From assembly GCA_965223405.1 (NCBI GenBank), contig CBDCWO010000006.1:1798001-1862000 (forward strand): a stretch of DNA of 64,000 bases, in the 5' to 3' direction. Source of the stretch: CBDCWO01 sp965223405. GTDB lineage: Bacteria; Bacteroidota; Bacteroidia; Chitinophagales; Saprospiraceae. The notes beneath the pieces were generated by a model. It was not told where the DNA came from and searched no databases. It saw only the letters and a list, made by a program, of their open reading frames with translations. Position numbers and translations under genes: made by a program. Shown here one piece after another: positions 25,345 through 35,161 of this stretch. The first letter of the stretch is position 1. Every line of letters begins with the position of its first letter.

Positions 25345-27991
25345 GTGTCAAAAACAAAATGACTAAAAACCCGTCCAGTTGAAATGCCGTACCTTCCATT
25401 TTTAGTCAAGGCAAGCTTCCTCTACCCGAGCAAGATGAAACTGTAAATGCGTGTAATGCTGATTAAAAAGATCGTTCTACTGAATATCAGTACCAGCTTC
25501 AATCCAATTAGAAAAACCCCGTACCACCAGATTTCAATCCTGGAATTAATACCTCTGATGAGAAACACTGAGCGCCTAAGCCGCAATGAATTGTTTTCAT
25601 ACTGCAGCGTTGAAAAAGTCAAAAAAGCATAGAAAGTCTCAATCCAATTGAATAACCAGAAATGATCAGCATAATCCTATAAAATACGAGACCCGGCCTT
25701 TATAAATGGAACACAAAAGGTGCAAGTTAAATTTTCTCTGAAACCTGTAATTAATTAGAATACACACAAAAAACCACATTATAACGTTTCATTTATTCCA
25801 GCCACTTTTTTGACTTCATTCCCCGGACAAAGTATTAATACTCCATTTTCTTGGCCACAATTCCCGAGATTAAGGCAACGGATGCTGCCTTATGAAAATC
25901 AAGATTTTTTGTTACTTTTTCATCCGAAAAAGTAAGGAGAGTAAAAGTTACTCGGCACGAATAAGCGTCATCCACAGATATGGAAATAGTGGCATTTACT
26001 TTTTTCCACCCATGGTTGTAATAATTAAATTCCGTTTCATTAAAGCTTAACTCCTATCCCGAACATTTGCTAACTGAGACTGCAAATCTTACCCGCCAGA
26101 GGTGGGTCCAGGATAATGGTCGTTTTTCTAATTGGTTGCTTTTAGAAAATTCAGAATTTCTCAAATACTCAATCTTGAGGAAACAAACCCCAGTTTGGAT
26201 TTAAGCGAATAGCCAAGAACGAAAAAACTGTTGTTCAGGTTTCAAGGGTCACTAGCAATGGCAACAATAAAACGACTCAATAGAGAAATGGGTATCAAGT
26301 TTCAAGTGTTTCGAGTATCACAGGTATCCATGTCAAAAAACAAAACGACTAAAAGCCCGTCAGTAGAAATACCGTGCCTGTCATATTTTAGTCAAGGTAG
26401 GCTTCGTCTACCATAGCAATAGAGGAGGTAGGCTCCGTCTACCATAGCAATAGCGGAGGAAGATGGAACTGTAAATGCGTGTAATGCTGATAGAGACGAT
26501 CGTTCTACTGAGTATCAGCACCAGCTTCAATCCAATTAGAAAAACCCCGAACAGCCAGATTTCAATCCTGGAATTATCTCTGAAGCAAAACACCGAGCGC
26601 CTAAGCCGCAACGAATTGTTTTCATACTGCAGCGTTGAAAAAGTCAAAAAAGCATAGAAAGTCTCAATCCAATTGAATAACCAGAAATGATCAGCATAAT
26701 CCTATAAAATACGAGACCTGGCCTTTATAAATGGAACACAAAAGGTGCAAATTAAATTTTCTCTGAAACCTGTAATTAATTAGAATACACACAAAAAACC
26801 ACATTATAACGTTCCATTTATTCCAGCCACTTTTTTGACTTCATTCCCCGGACAAAGTATTAATACTCCATTTTCTTGGCCACAATTCCCGAGATTAAGG
26901 CAACGGATACTGCCTTATGAAAATCAAGATTTTTTGTTACTTTTTCATCCGAAAAAGTAAGGAGAGTAAAAGTTACTCGGCACGAATAAGCGTCATCCAC
27001 AGATATGGAAATAGTGGCATTTACTTTTTTCCACCCATGGTTGTAATAATTAAATTCCGTTTCATTAAAGCTTAACTCCTATCCCGAACATTTGCTAACT
27101 GAGACTGCAAATCTTACCCGCCAGAGGTGGGTCCAGGATAATGGTCGTTTTTCTAATTGGTTGCTTTTAGAAAATTCAGAATTTCTCAAATACTCAATCT
27201 TGAGGAAACAAACCCCAGTTTGGATTTAAGCGAATAGCCAAGAACGAAAAAACTGTTGTTCAGGTTTCAAGGGTCACTAGCAATGGCAACAATAAAACGA
27301 CTCAATAGAGAAATGGGTATCAAGTTTCAAGTGTTTCGAGTATCACAGGTATCCATGTCAAAAAACAAAACGACTAAAAGCCCGTCAGTAGAAATACCGT
27401 GCCTGTCATATTTTAGTCAAGGTAGGCTTCGTCTACCATAGCAATAGAGGAGGTAGGCTCCGTCTACCATAGCAATAGCGGAGGAAGATGGAACTGTAAA
27501 TGCGTGTAATGCTGATAGAGACGATCGTTCTACTGAGTATCAGCACCAGCTTCAATCCAATTAGAAAAACCCCGAACAGCCAGATTTCAATCCTGGAATT
27601 ATCTCTGAAGCAAAACACCGAGCGCCTAAGCCGCAACGAATTGTTTTCATACTGCAGCGTTGAAAAAGTCAAAAAAGCATAGAAAGTCTCAATCCAATTG
27701 AATAACCAGAAATGATCAGCATAATCCTATAAAATACGAGACCTGGCCTTTATAAATGGAACACAAAAGGTGCAAATTAAATTTTCTCTGAAACCTGTAA
27801 TTAATTAGAATACACACAAAAAACCACATTATAACGTTCCATTTATTCCAGCCACTTTTTTGACTTCATTCCCCGGACAAAGTATTAATACTCCATTTTC
27901 TTGGCCACAATTCCCGAGATTAAGGCAACGGATACTGCCTTATGAAAATCAAGATTTTTTGTTACTTTTTCATCCGAAAAAGTAAGGAGAG
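25345..27991. repeat. Tandem array, about 2.6 copies of a ~1,025-bp non-coding unit
   Basis: Copy 1 begins near 25345, copy 2 at 26331 and copy 3 at 27356, breaking off at 27991. Copies 2 and 3 look identical at every place compared. Copy 1 differs at scattered bases, and it lacks one of two adjacent ~33-bp sub-repeats (26396-26460) built on GTAGGCT-n-CGTCTAC. Each unit carries the palindrome TTACTTTTTCatccGAAAAAGTAA (25912-25935, 26937-26960, 27962-27985). Short frames of 60-79 codons repeat with the unit but resemble no protein. The array has no visible gene. Near-identity of copies 2 and 3 means recent duplication, or an assembly duplication. Confidence 0.85.
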
Positions 27992-28463
27992 AAGAGTAAC
28001 CCCGGAACGAATAAACGACATCCACAGAACCAAATATGCCAATACCGACTTTAATCAATTCTTAAAGCCATATTCATAATGCGGAATACACTATCTCTTT
28101 CATACCAATTTCCACCGTCGTAATTTTGCGTCTATTTATATACTCGTTTAGTAAACACCACAGAAATTTGGTAATAAACGGGATAGTTTAGCCTTGGAAA
28201 TCAATAAACTTTCTAATAATTGCTCAAAGATTTTCAAAGTTTCACATAGCTGTATTCCTCTACGAATTACACACGGACACATTCTATCTACTCTCTACTT
28301 GCTACTCAATACTTTTTCAAATATTTGGATTAAATTTGTAGTCCGACTTTTCCCTTATGCAAACCTTGGTTCTACATGTACTTTGATAAGTGTCACTTTC
28401 CGTTTCCATGGCTCATATTGATCCAAAGGAAGAGAGGCATTTTTACAACATCAATTCTATACC
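27992..28463. other. Intergenic after the tandem array
   Basis: 472 bp. The first 30 bases still resemble the repeat unit loosely. The rest is AT-rich with no convincing gene, and probably carries the promoter of the porin at its right end. Confidence 0.35.
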
Positions 28464-29609
28464 ATGAGCAAAAAATTTTTACTTATTGCACTACTGGTTT
28501 GTATACAAAATCAATACCTTCTATCTCAGCGGGATAGCATTCCAGCTAAAAAACTCACTTTTAGTGCGGATACACGATTGCGATTGGAATATGATTGGGA
28601 TCGCATGACTGCGGATGGAATCATGAACGCCGACCGGGCACGCATGAGATTTCGTTTTAGGTTTGGATTCGACTATCAATGGTCCACAAGTATCCGGTTT
28701 GGTGCACGCATGCGCTCCGGGGATCCTGAAGACCAACAATCTCCTCACTGGACCTTGGGCAAAGAGTTTGAAGTCTATTCCTTTAAAATTGATAAGGTGT
28801 ATATCGCCGGGAAACATCAAAGTTTTTGGTGGTGGGCAGGAAAAAACAATTATCCATTCTGGAAACAAAATGAATTATTTTGGGATGATGATGTGGTTCC
28901 TGAAGGTTTTAGTTGTGGTCTAAATTTAAAATTAGATGAACAATTAACCCTAAATCCTGCCGGAGGTCTCTTCATCAGCAACAGTGCCGGTTCCTTTTTT
29001 GATGATGATGGTTTGGTATATATTGGTCAACTTGCCGGAAGGCAACAGCTTAAATATTCTACTTTGAATTTTGCATCCGGGATCTATTTGTTCCATAACA
29101 TCAACGATTTGAATCAGAAGCCTTTGGATAGTAAAATCGATTACAATATCTGGATTACCAGCGCGCAGATCCACTTTAAGGAAAAGAACTCCTTCAAAGC
29201 GGGTTTTGATTTAATCTATAACTTTAAATCATTGGAAGAATATGCCTGGATCACGGAGACAAACCTTGAGAATGAAAAGCTCGCCTGGGTGGCTACCCTT
29301 TCGTTTGGAGAATTAAGCGATCGCGGAGATTTGCAATTGGGCTATAGCTATGCTCATATCCCCAAATATGCCCTGGTGGATTATTTCGCTCAGGATGATT
29401 GGACTTCCTGGTCCTTTCCTGAAAATACACCTGGAACCAGATCCAGTAATTTTAAAGGTCACGAGTTTCAGGCGGCATATGCTTTTGGTCCTTCTTTTAA
29501 TGTAGTTACCCGATTGTATCTGGTAAATGGTTTAAAGAAAAACGATACACAGGCAGCCAGTTTGGAAAGTGCAAACCGTTTTCGGGTTGATCTCAATATT
29601 GGATTTTGA
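28464..29609 (+). CDS. Outer-membrane porin-like beta-barrel protein
   Basis: 381 residues, ATG at 28464. Signal peptide 1-21 (VCIQNQYLLSQ). The rest is a series of amphipathic strands with alternating aromatic and polar residues (RLRLEYDWDR, RMRFRFRFGF, DLQLGYSYAH), ending in RFRVDLNIGF with a terminal Phe. This is the usual signal for BAM-dependent insertion into the outer membrane. It resembles the putative porin families of Bacteroidota; transported solute unknown. It stands alone, convergent with the oxidoreductase on the other strand. Confidence 0.8.
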   Translation: MSKKFLLIALLVCIQNQYLLSQRDSIPAKKLTFSADTRLRLEYDWDRMTADGIMNADRARMRFRFRFGFDYQWSTSIRFGARMRSGDPEDQQSPHWTLGKEFEVYSFKIDKVYIAGKHQSFWWWAGKNNYPFWKQNELFWDDDVVPEGFSCGLNLKLDEQLTLNPAGGLFISNSAGSFFDDDGLVYIGQLAGRQQLKYSTLNFASGIYLFHNINDLNQKPLDSKIDYNIWITSAQIHFKEKNSFKAGFDLIYNFKSLEEYAWITETNLENEKLAWVATLSFGELSDRGDLQLGYSYAHIPKYALVDYFAQDDWTSWSFPENTPGTRSSNFKGHEFQAAYAFGPSFNVVTRLYLVNGLKKNDTQAASLESANRFRVDLNIGF

Positions 29610-29637
29610 TCTGATCCTGATTGAAACCATCATAATA

Positions 29638-30927
29638 CTAATAGTGCCGGTATTCCGTTGCCAATAATTTGTTGGCTTCGGCATCTGAAAACTGTGAAGC
29701 ACCGTTATTCCATCTGAGGGTTTTATTTGGGAATCGGTTAGCCACTACTCCAAGCAGAATAGCCTCTGACAATCGGGCTGCGTAGGAGAATGGAGCACTC
29801 GTTTGGGTCTTACCCATACACGCATCAACAAACTGATGGTAATGATTTACCTCATCCATCTCAGGAAAATCTATCTTTTCATATTTATTGTTGACAATGA
29901 GTTTTGGAAAATCGATGTGCGGCAGAAGTAGTCTGCCTTTTTGACCGATGAACATAGCAGCTTGTCCGGGAAGTTTTTCGTTATTAGGCAACACCAGGTC
30001 TTTGTGATTCTCAGGTGCTCCCTGACCATCATACCAGACCCACTTCAATTTTTTGGTAGTATATGGAGTCCCTGGAAACTTATAGGTCACCAAATTATGC
30101 TCCGGATGGCCAAATCCGGTAGGTTTTCTACATTCATTTTTGATCTTCATGGGTACATCAAGAGCCAGGGCTGTGTAAGGGGTATCAAAAATATGAACTC
30201 CCATGTCACCCAAGGTACCACATCCGTAATCCAACAGTTTACGCCATTGTCCCGGATGATATATTTTAGCTTTGTAAGGTCTCTCCGGAGCGGTCCCCAA
30301 CCACAAATTCCAATCCAGATTCGGTGGAATCGGATCACTACCTTGTGGCGCCGGTCCGTCATATCCCCAATTCTTATTGGACCAGGCCCTTACGGTCTTA
30401 ACCTTACCGATAATCCCGGATTGGATCAATTGCACTGCTCCCCGATATTGTTTAAAGGAGTGGATTTGGATACCCATCTGGGTCACCAGGTTTTTATCCT
30501 TGGCCAATTTACGCATTGCTCGAGCTTCCGATACATGATGAGTAAGGGGTTTTTGGCAATATACCGGTTTACCCATTTCCATCGCCAACATAGATGCCGG
30601 GGCATGGGTGTGATCCGGGGTGGATACAATGACCGCATCAATGACATCTCCCATTTTCTCAAAAAGCCTGCGATAGTCAGAAAATCCTTTGGCTTGTGGA
30701 TGAAGCTTTTTGGTCTTGGACAAGGTCGTCGAATCTACATCGCAGAGAGCAGTTAATACAACTGAATCATGCGAGGATATCGATTTGAGATCAGCTCCAC
30801 CCATTCCTCCTACTCCAATATGAGCCGTACGTAAACGATCATTTTTTATCAATTTCCACACGGAAGAAGGTAAGATGGTAATAGACGATAGTGCCGTTGT
30901 GTTTTTAAGAAAATCTCTTCTTTTCAT
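29638..30927 (-). CDS. Gfo/Idh/MocA-family oxidoreductase, Tat-exported
   Basis: 429 residues, ATG at 30927. MKRRDFLKN is a twin-arginine signal, so the folded, cofactor-loaded enzyme should be exported. A Rossmann domain (TAHIGVGGMGGADL, about 35-48) leads to the YCQKPLTHHV motif (about 132-141), the family's EKP-like catalytic strand. The C-terminal alpha/beta domain includes LDYGCGTLGDMGVHIFDT. Such exported members act on sugars or glycosides using bound NAD(P). Substrate unknown. The gene ends 28 bp from the convergent porin. Confidence 0.9.
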   Translation of the reverse strand: MKRRDFLKNTTALSSITILPSSVWKLIKNDRLRTAHIGVGGMGGADLKSISSHDSVVLTALCDVDSTTLSKTKKLHPQAKGFSDYRRLFEKMGDVIDAVIVSTPDHTHAPASMLAMEMGKPVYCQKPLTHHVSEARAMRKLAKDKNLVTQMGIQIHSFKQYRGAVQLIQSGIIGKVKTVRAWSNKNWGYDGPAPQGSDPIPPNLDWNLWLGTAPERPYKAKIYHPGQWRKLLDYGCGTLGDMGVHIFDTPYTALALDVPMKIKNECRKPTGFGHPEHNLVTYKFPGTPYTTKKLKWVWYDGQGAPENHKDLVLPNNEKLPGQAAMFIGQKGRLLLPHIDFPKLIVNNKYEKIDFPEMDEVNHYHQFVDACMGKTQTSAPFSYAARLSEAILLGVVANRFPNKTLRWNNGASQFSDAEANKLLATEYRHY

Positions 30928-31084
30928 CGGTTTTATGCTTCGTCGGTGATTAATAGGTACAATGATAAGGGCTCTTGGCTAGGGCATCGCTAAAATACTA
31001 TTATCTGGAGACTATTTCTATTTATTGTGCTGCTTTCTTCTCCTACTTTCGCCAAGGCTTCGGTAGGCGAAGTACAAATAAGAT

Positions 31085-31183
31085 CATCTCATGTGTTGTT
31101 TCGGGCGTCCTCGCCTCAAACTGGTCATCCTGCAAATAATCCTTGGGTAGACTGGTTTGAAAGTAGTGAGTACTGAGTATTGA
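31085..31183. repeat. Dispersed intergenic repeat, copy A
   Basis: About 95 bp around GCGTCCTCGCCTCAA, CTGGTCATCCTG and GAGTACTGAGTATTGAG. It is matched with scattered differences at 34551-34645. Copy A stops at about 31183, where the IS110-family element begins. Confidence 0.7.
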
Positions 31184-31191
31184 GTCATTCC

Positions 31192-31424
31192 ATCCCGCCG
31201 GTCGGGATATCAGATACTGCCTAACTGGAATTAGGTTTTATCTTTGTGATTATTTATAAACCAAAAAGAAACCCTACAGACCTTTCCGTCCACTGGTGCC
31301 TTAAAGAGCCCTGTATTGAGTTTAGGCGAGTATATTCATTAATCAGTTATTGGTGCCTAGACACCTCATGAAAGATTATAAGATATCCGAATATACTTGT
31401 AAGGTTTCTTCAAAAAAATTAATT
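31192..31424 (+). ncRNA. Candidate IS110 bridge RNA region (left-end non-coding)
   Basis: IS110 elements carry in their 5' non-coding end a structured RNA that pairs with donor and target DNA. This region has the right position and size. It contains short stems including ATCCCGccggtCGGGAT (31192-31208) and GGTGCCTAGACACC (about 31349-31362), plus a pyrimidine/purine-rich block (31268-31340). Loop-to-target pairing was not worked out, and the palindrome at 31192 may be host sequence. Confidence 0.4.
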
Positions 31425-32735
31425 ATGTCAAAGTTACTAAATCCTAATGCAGCCGGAATTGATATTGGATCAAAAATTAATTATGTAGCTGTACCAGAAG
31501 ATCGTGATGCAGAATCTGTAAGATCATTTGGAACATACACCTGTGAATTAAAGCGCTTAGTTGATTGGCTTATCACCTGTAAGATAGATACAGTAGCCAT
31601 GGAATCAACAGGTATTTATTGGTATCACTTATTTACAATGTTAGATGATGCTGGGATCGATGTATATTTAGTGAATGCCCATCATATTAAGAAAGTACCC
31701 GGTCGAAAATCGGATGTTGTAGATGCCCAATGGATACAAAGACTTCATAGTGCAGGTTTGTTAAATAAGAGTTTTCAGCCCGACAATCTGACACGAAAAC
31801 TACGGACCATAATGCGTTTGAGAAAAAGCATAATTGAACAAATAGGGACGCAAATACAAAGGCAACAAAAATCATTGGAACAAATGAATTTGAAATTGCA
31901 TCAGGTACTTAGTGATATAGATGGTAAAAGCGGCCGCAAAATCATTGAAGCGATTATTGATGGACAAACCGATCCTATAGAATTGTATAGCCATGTAGAC
32001 AAACGGGTTAAAGCAAGTCGAGCTAATATATTGGCTGCATTAGAAGGTAATTGGCGAGAAGATCAGCTATTTGTGTTGGAAATATCCTATAACCAAATGG
32101 TTCACCTAGAAAGTCAGTTGCAATTATGTGATAAAAAAATTGAAAGGATTATTCAGCAATTTCAAACAGGCCCAAAAGATCAATCCATCAAACCAAATCG
32201 AAAGGAAAAAAGACAACCAGCTTTTAATGTCAACCAATATTTAGCAAATATATACGGTGTGCAAGTCACCAAGATACCAGGTTTCAAAAACACCACAGCA
32301 TTAACCGTGCTGGCTGAAATAGGTCCTGATGTTAAGGAAAAATTTCCAACGTTGAAACAGTTTTTATCTTGGTTGAATTTAGTGCCAGATAACGATATCA
32401 CAGGAGGTAAAATTGTAAAACGCCGAAGAAAGAAAAAACATAATAAAGCTGGTCTAGCTTTTAGGGCATCGTCCAATGCGTTATGGAATGCTAAAAACCC
32501 TCTTGGCGATTTAATGCGAAGCAAGAAAGCTCAAAAAGGAGCATCCACCGCCATTATTATTGTGGCTAAAAAATTAGCTAGCATCTTCTACACTATGGTA
32601 ACTGAAAAAAGAGAATACAATGAAAAATATGTAATGAAAGACAAAGCCAATTACTATCATTCTAAATTGAAAAAACTTCAAAAATCCATGAATGAAGTTC
32701 AAAATTATTTGACTGAATATCAATCGATTAGCTAA
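31425..32735 (+). CDS. IS110-family transposase (DEDD/serine recombinase)
   Basis: 436 residues from ATG at 31425. An earlier in-frame start at 31350 would read into the non-coding end and is disfavoured. The RuvC-like DEDD set is visible: Asp13 (GIDIGSK), Glu60 (AMESTG), Asp97 and Asp100 (SDVVDAQ). A coiled central region follows. The C-terminal transposase_20 domain has KIPGFKNTTALTVLAEIG, and a serine-containing segment (AFRASSNALW) is the likely nucleophile site. The frame is intact, so the element may be active. Confidence 0.93.
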   Translation: MSKLLNPNAAGIDIGSKINYVAVPEDRDAESVRSFGTYTCELKRLVDWLITCKIDTVAMESTGIYWYHLFTMLDDAGIDVYLVNAHHIKKVPGRKSDVVDAQWIQRLHSAGLLNKSFQPDNLTRKLRTIMRLRKSIIEQIGTQIQRQQKSLEQMNLKLHQVLSDIDGKSGRKIIEAIIDGQTDPIELYSHVDKRVKASRANILAALEGNWREDQLFVLEISYNQMVHLESQLQLCDKKIERIIQQFQTGPKDQSIKPNRKEKRQPAFNVNQYLANIYGVQVTKIPGFKNTTALTVLAEIGPDVKEKFPTLKQFLSWLNLVPDNDITGGKIVKRRRKKKHNKAGLAFRASSNALWNAKNPLGDLMRSKKAQKGASTAIIIVAKKLASIFYTMVTEKREYNEKYVMKDKANYYHSKLKKLQKSMNEVQNYLTEYQSIS

Positions 32736-32757
32736 TTTGTTATATGAAAGACAAAGT

Positions 32758-33146
32758 TAGATGACAGAAGACAGAAATCAGAGGACAGACACTTAACCGA
32801 TTACCGATGACCGGCACTCTTGAAAGTAGTGAGTAGCAAGTATTGTACTTGACGACCTTCGCTGTTAGCATGGACGAGCTCACTGTCAGCATTTTGTATT
32901 GAGAATGGCAACGAATTGCGTTGTCGTGGGGGCCTTAAACAATTCTACCGGCCTTCGCTGAAGTTATGGCAGGCAAGGCAATTCAGGACACAAATTCACA
33001 CGAATTACGCGAATGTTTGAAAACAAATACAAAGGTATACCAATGCCTGTTTGTCCTCTCAAACAGACAATATTATACATTATTTGTCTTTTATATCATA
33101 CAATTTAATCCTATATTTGTCTTTTATAACAGAAATAATCGCAAAA
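32758..33146. other. Intergenic between IS element and ATPase gene
   Basis: About 390 bp of dispersed-repeat-like sequence (AGAAGACAGAAATCAGAGG, then ACACAAATTCACACGAATTACGCG). Just before the ATPase gene, ATTTGTCTTTTATA-like words occur twice (about 33081 and 33115), and a TATATTTG element at 33112-33119 fits the Bacteroidota -7 promoter motif. Confidence 0.4.
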
Positions 33147-34421
33147 ATGAAGAATGTATTCCGCCAAATTATTGCCGAATCAATTGAGAGACCAATACCC
33201 AATGTACTACCTCGAGATATTGAAATTCCTTTAAATACACCCAAAATTATTACATTATTAGGACCTCGCCGGACTGGTAAAACCTATTGTTTGTATCATG
33301 TTATGCAATTGTTACACAAAAGTGTAAACCGGGAGCGCTTAATATATATCAACTTTGAAGATGATCGTCTATTTCCATTAAGGTTAAGGGATATGGATTA
33401 TTTGCTTCAAGCCTATTTTGAAATGTATCCTGCCAATAAGGATAAGAAAATTTGGTTCTTTTTTGATGAGGTACAGGAGATAGAACACTGGGAGAAATTT
33501 GTTCGCCGGGTTTGGGATACCGAAAATTGCTATATTTATTTGACTGGTTCTTCTTCAAAATTATTAAGTCGTGAGCTTTCCACTACTTTAAGGGGAAGGA
33601 CAATACCCTATGAAATTTTTCCTCTTAATTTTCGCGAGTTTCTAAACTTCAATAAAATTGAAATCAACGCTCAGACTACAAAGGGTAGAGCTACTGCGTT
33701 GCATTGGTTCGACCGTTGGCTACGTCAGGGTGGTTTTCCGGAATTGGTGTTTTTATCAGAAGATTTGCATAGGCGTACAGTTGATGAATATCTTAATTTG
33801 ATGCTTTACAAAGACTTGACGGAAAGATTCTCTTTAAAAAATCCATCATTATTGAAATATTTATTGAAATATGTGATTAGCAACTTAGCCAATCCGATTA
33901 GTGTCAATAAGATATATAATGATATTAAATCGCGAGGATTTAAACTAAGCAGGGCAACAGTCTACGATTATCTTTCTCATCTGGAGGAAGCGTTTTTGAT
34001 TTTCAGAATTGATATTTGGCATCGATCCATTAGATCACAAGCACAAATGCCTAGTAAGACTTACTTAATTGATCCAGCATTTAAATTTGGAATGACTATA
34101 GGAGAAGATAAAGGCAGACTGCTTGAAAATGCCGTTTTTCTGCATTTAAGACAAAAAGGATTAAAACTGCATTATGTCCTTAAAAAACAAGAAGTAGATT
34201 TTTATTGGGAAAATGGCAAACCTATCAATGTTTGCTTAGATTTTTACTCAAATGATACCAGAGAAAGAGAAATTAATGGCATCATAGAGGTTATGAATTT
34301 TCTAAATGAGAAAGACGGCTTTATATTGACTCGAGATAAAACCGAAGACCTAATGGTAAATGGAAAGAAAATTTTCATAAAACCGGCATGGGAGTTTTTT
34401 CTATTTGACAATCGCCCTTAA
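33147..34421 (+). CDS. AAA_14/DUF4143 ATP-binding protein
   Basis: 424 residues from ATG at 33147 (MKNVFRQII). The longer frame from 33051 has a repetitive hydrophobic start overlapping the promoter and is rejected. Walker A is LLGPRRTGKT (about 41-50), Walker B IWFFFDEVQEIEHW, and sensor-1 YLTGSSSKLLSREL. The DUF4143 part (about 200-424) includes a winged-helix-like region (SRATVYDYLSHLEEAFLIF) and ends in a PD-(D/E)xK-like fold (KQEVDFYWENGK). These proteins are common, often mobile, in Bacteroidota and archaea. Biochemical role is unknown, possibly DNA handling or toxin-like. It lies in a repeat-rich segment next to an IS element. Confidence 0.88.
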   Translation: MKNVFRQIIAESIERPIPNVLPRDIEIPLNTPKIITLLGPRRTGKTYCLYHVMQLLHKSVNRERLIYINFEDDRLFPLRLRDMDYLLQAYFEMYPANKDKKIWFFFDEVQEIEHWEKFVRRVWDTENCYIYLTGSSSKLLSRELSTTLRGRTIPYEIFPLNFREFLNFNKIEINAQTTKGRATALHWFDRWLRQGGFPELVFLSEDLHRRTVDEYLNLMLYKDLTERFSLKNPSLLKYLLKYVISNLANPISVNKIYNDIKSRGFKLSRATVYDYLSHLEEAFLIFRIDIWHRSIRSQAQMPSKTYLIDPAFKFGMTIGEDKGRLLENAVFLHLRQKGLKLHYVLKKQEVDFYWENGKPINVCLDFYSNDTREREINGIIEVMNFLNEKDGFILTRDKTEDLMVNGKKIFIKPAWEFFLFDNRP

Positions 34422-35036
34422 TTTGATTTATACATATGGAATATAAAACACTTGCACCCACGGACACAAATTCACACCAATAAGGCGTATGGTTCAGGAT
34501 CTCAATTTGGCTTCCATGCTATATCTTGTTTATTGGCCTCGCTCTTTGAAATCATGTGTTGTTTGGGGCGTCCTCGCCTCAACTGGTCATCCTGTACATG
34601 ATGCTTTGGTAGACTGGTTGGTAGTATTGAGTACTGAGTATTGAGAAAAAGATTGTAGATGACTGAAGACAGCAATCTTAAGACACATACTTCAACGATT
34701 AACGGCTTTTGGCTGTGGAGGGTGGACGCCTTTTAGGGCCCTTTAGGCATGGGGAGTGAGCGAAGCCAAGCAATTTGAACACGATTGAACAGGATTACGC
34801 AAGATGTACAGGATTCCATCCTTAATCATAACACAAGCCTAACGTATCTTGAGGATACTTAAAATCATGTCCAAACTTATCCCTCAATCCTTTACGAGTA
34901 TCAAAGTGACACGGCCTACCTTCGCTTGAAGATTCAGTAGTCAAAGCAAACTCAACTTTTGGATTATGAACCAGAGTCCCTTTTCAATCTAAACTGCACA
35001 AATTCTTATTGACATTGTTATGTTAACCATACCATT
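34422..35036. other. Repeat-rich intergenic segment
   Basis: 615 bp without a gene. It holds repeat copy B (34551-34645), continues with words matching the right flank of the IS element (ATGACTGAAGACAGC at 34659), and has other phrases such as AATTTGAACACGATTGAACAGG. Confidence 0.45.
34551..34645. repeat. Dispersed intergenic repeat, copy B (apparent uninterrupted site)
   Basis: Counterpart of 31085-31183, with several base differences and small indels. Here the sequence continues directly into the block that lies after the IS element in copy A, so B shows the uninterrupted arrangement. Confidence 0.7.
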
Positions 35037-35161
35037 GAATACTATAACCAAATTGAGAATGTCATGACCGCGAGAAATAAATCAAAGCAGGATCTCGAAA
35101 GAAAAAGATCGCGCTAATAGGGGGTATTAATCCCGAATGGCAAGATTTGGATAAAGATTAG
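35037..35161 (+). pseudogene. GIY-YIG nuclease C-terminal remnant
   Basis: Plus-strand translation gives EYYNQIENVMTARNKSKQ, then after a small frame change at about 35081 IKAGSRKKKIALIGG and INPEWQDLDKD*. The KxIKAGSRKKKIxLI...NPEW(K/Q)DL tail is characteristic of the small UPF0213-like GIY-YIG proteins. The GIY-YIG core itself is lost. A decayed relic. Confidence 0.5.

Larger units (their letters stand above)
31184..32757 (+). mobile_element. IS110-family insertion sequence
   Basis: Boundaries are inferred from comparison with repeat copy B (34551 onward). In B the TACTGAGTATTGAG part runs almost directly into ATGACTGAAGACAG. In A the first part ends at about 31183 and the second (ATGACAGAAGACAG) starts near 32758, with the transposase between. 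No terminal inverted repeats are seen, as expected for the IS110 group. The result is about 1.57 kb, with about 240 bp of non-coding DNA before the transposase and about 20 bp after it. The exact ends could be off by 20-30 bp. Confidence 0.6.

Noticed and set aside
25447..27682. Repeated 60-79 codon frames inside the tandem array
   Set aside because: They repeat because the DNA repeats; no homology, and copy 1 does not preserve the frames well.
25345..27991. CRISPR-like organisation of the repeat array
   Set aside because: Units are about 1 kb with no short repeat-spacer pattern and no cas genes nearby.
28194..28421. 75-codon frame before the porin
   Set aside because: AT-rich sequence with no coding character.
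31350..31424. Earlier transposase start
   Set aside because: The extra 25 codons fall in the non-coding left end and are not part of the IS110 family start.
33051..33146. Longer N-terminus for the AAA_14 protein
   Set aside because: It is a repetitive hydrophobic stretch overlapping the promoter-like element.
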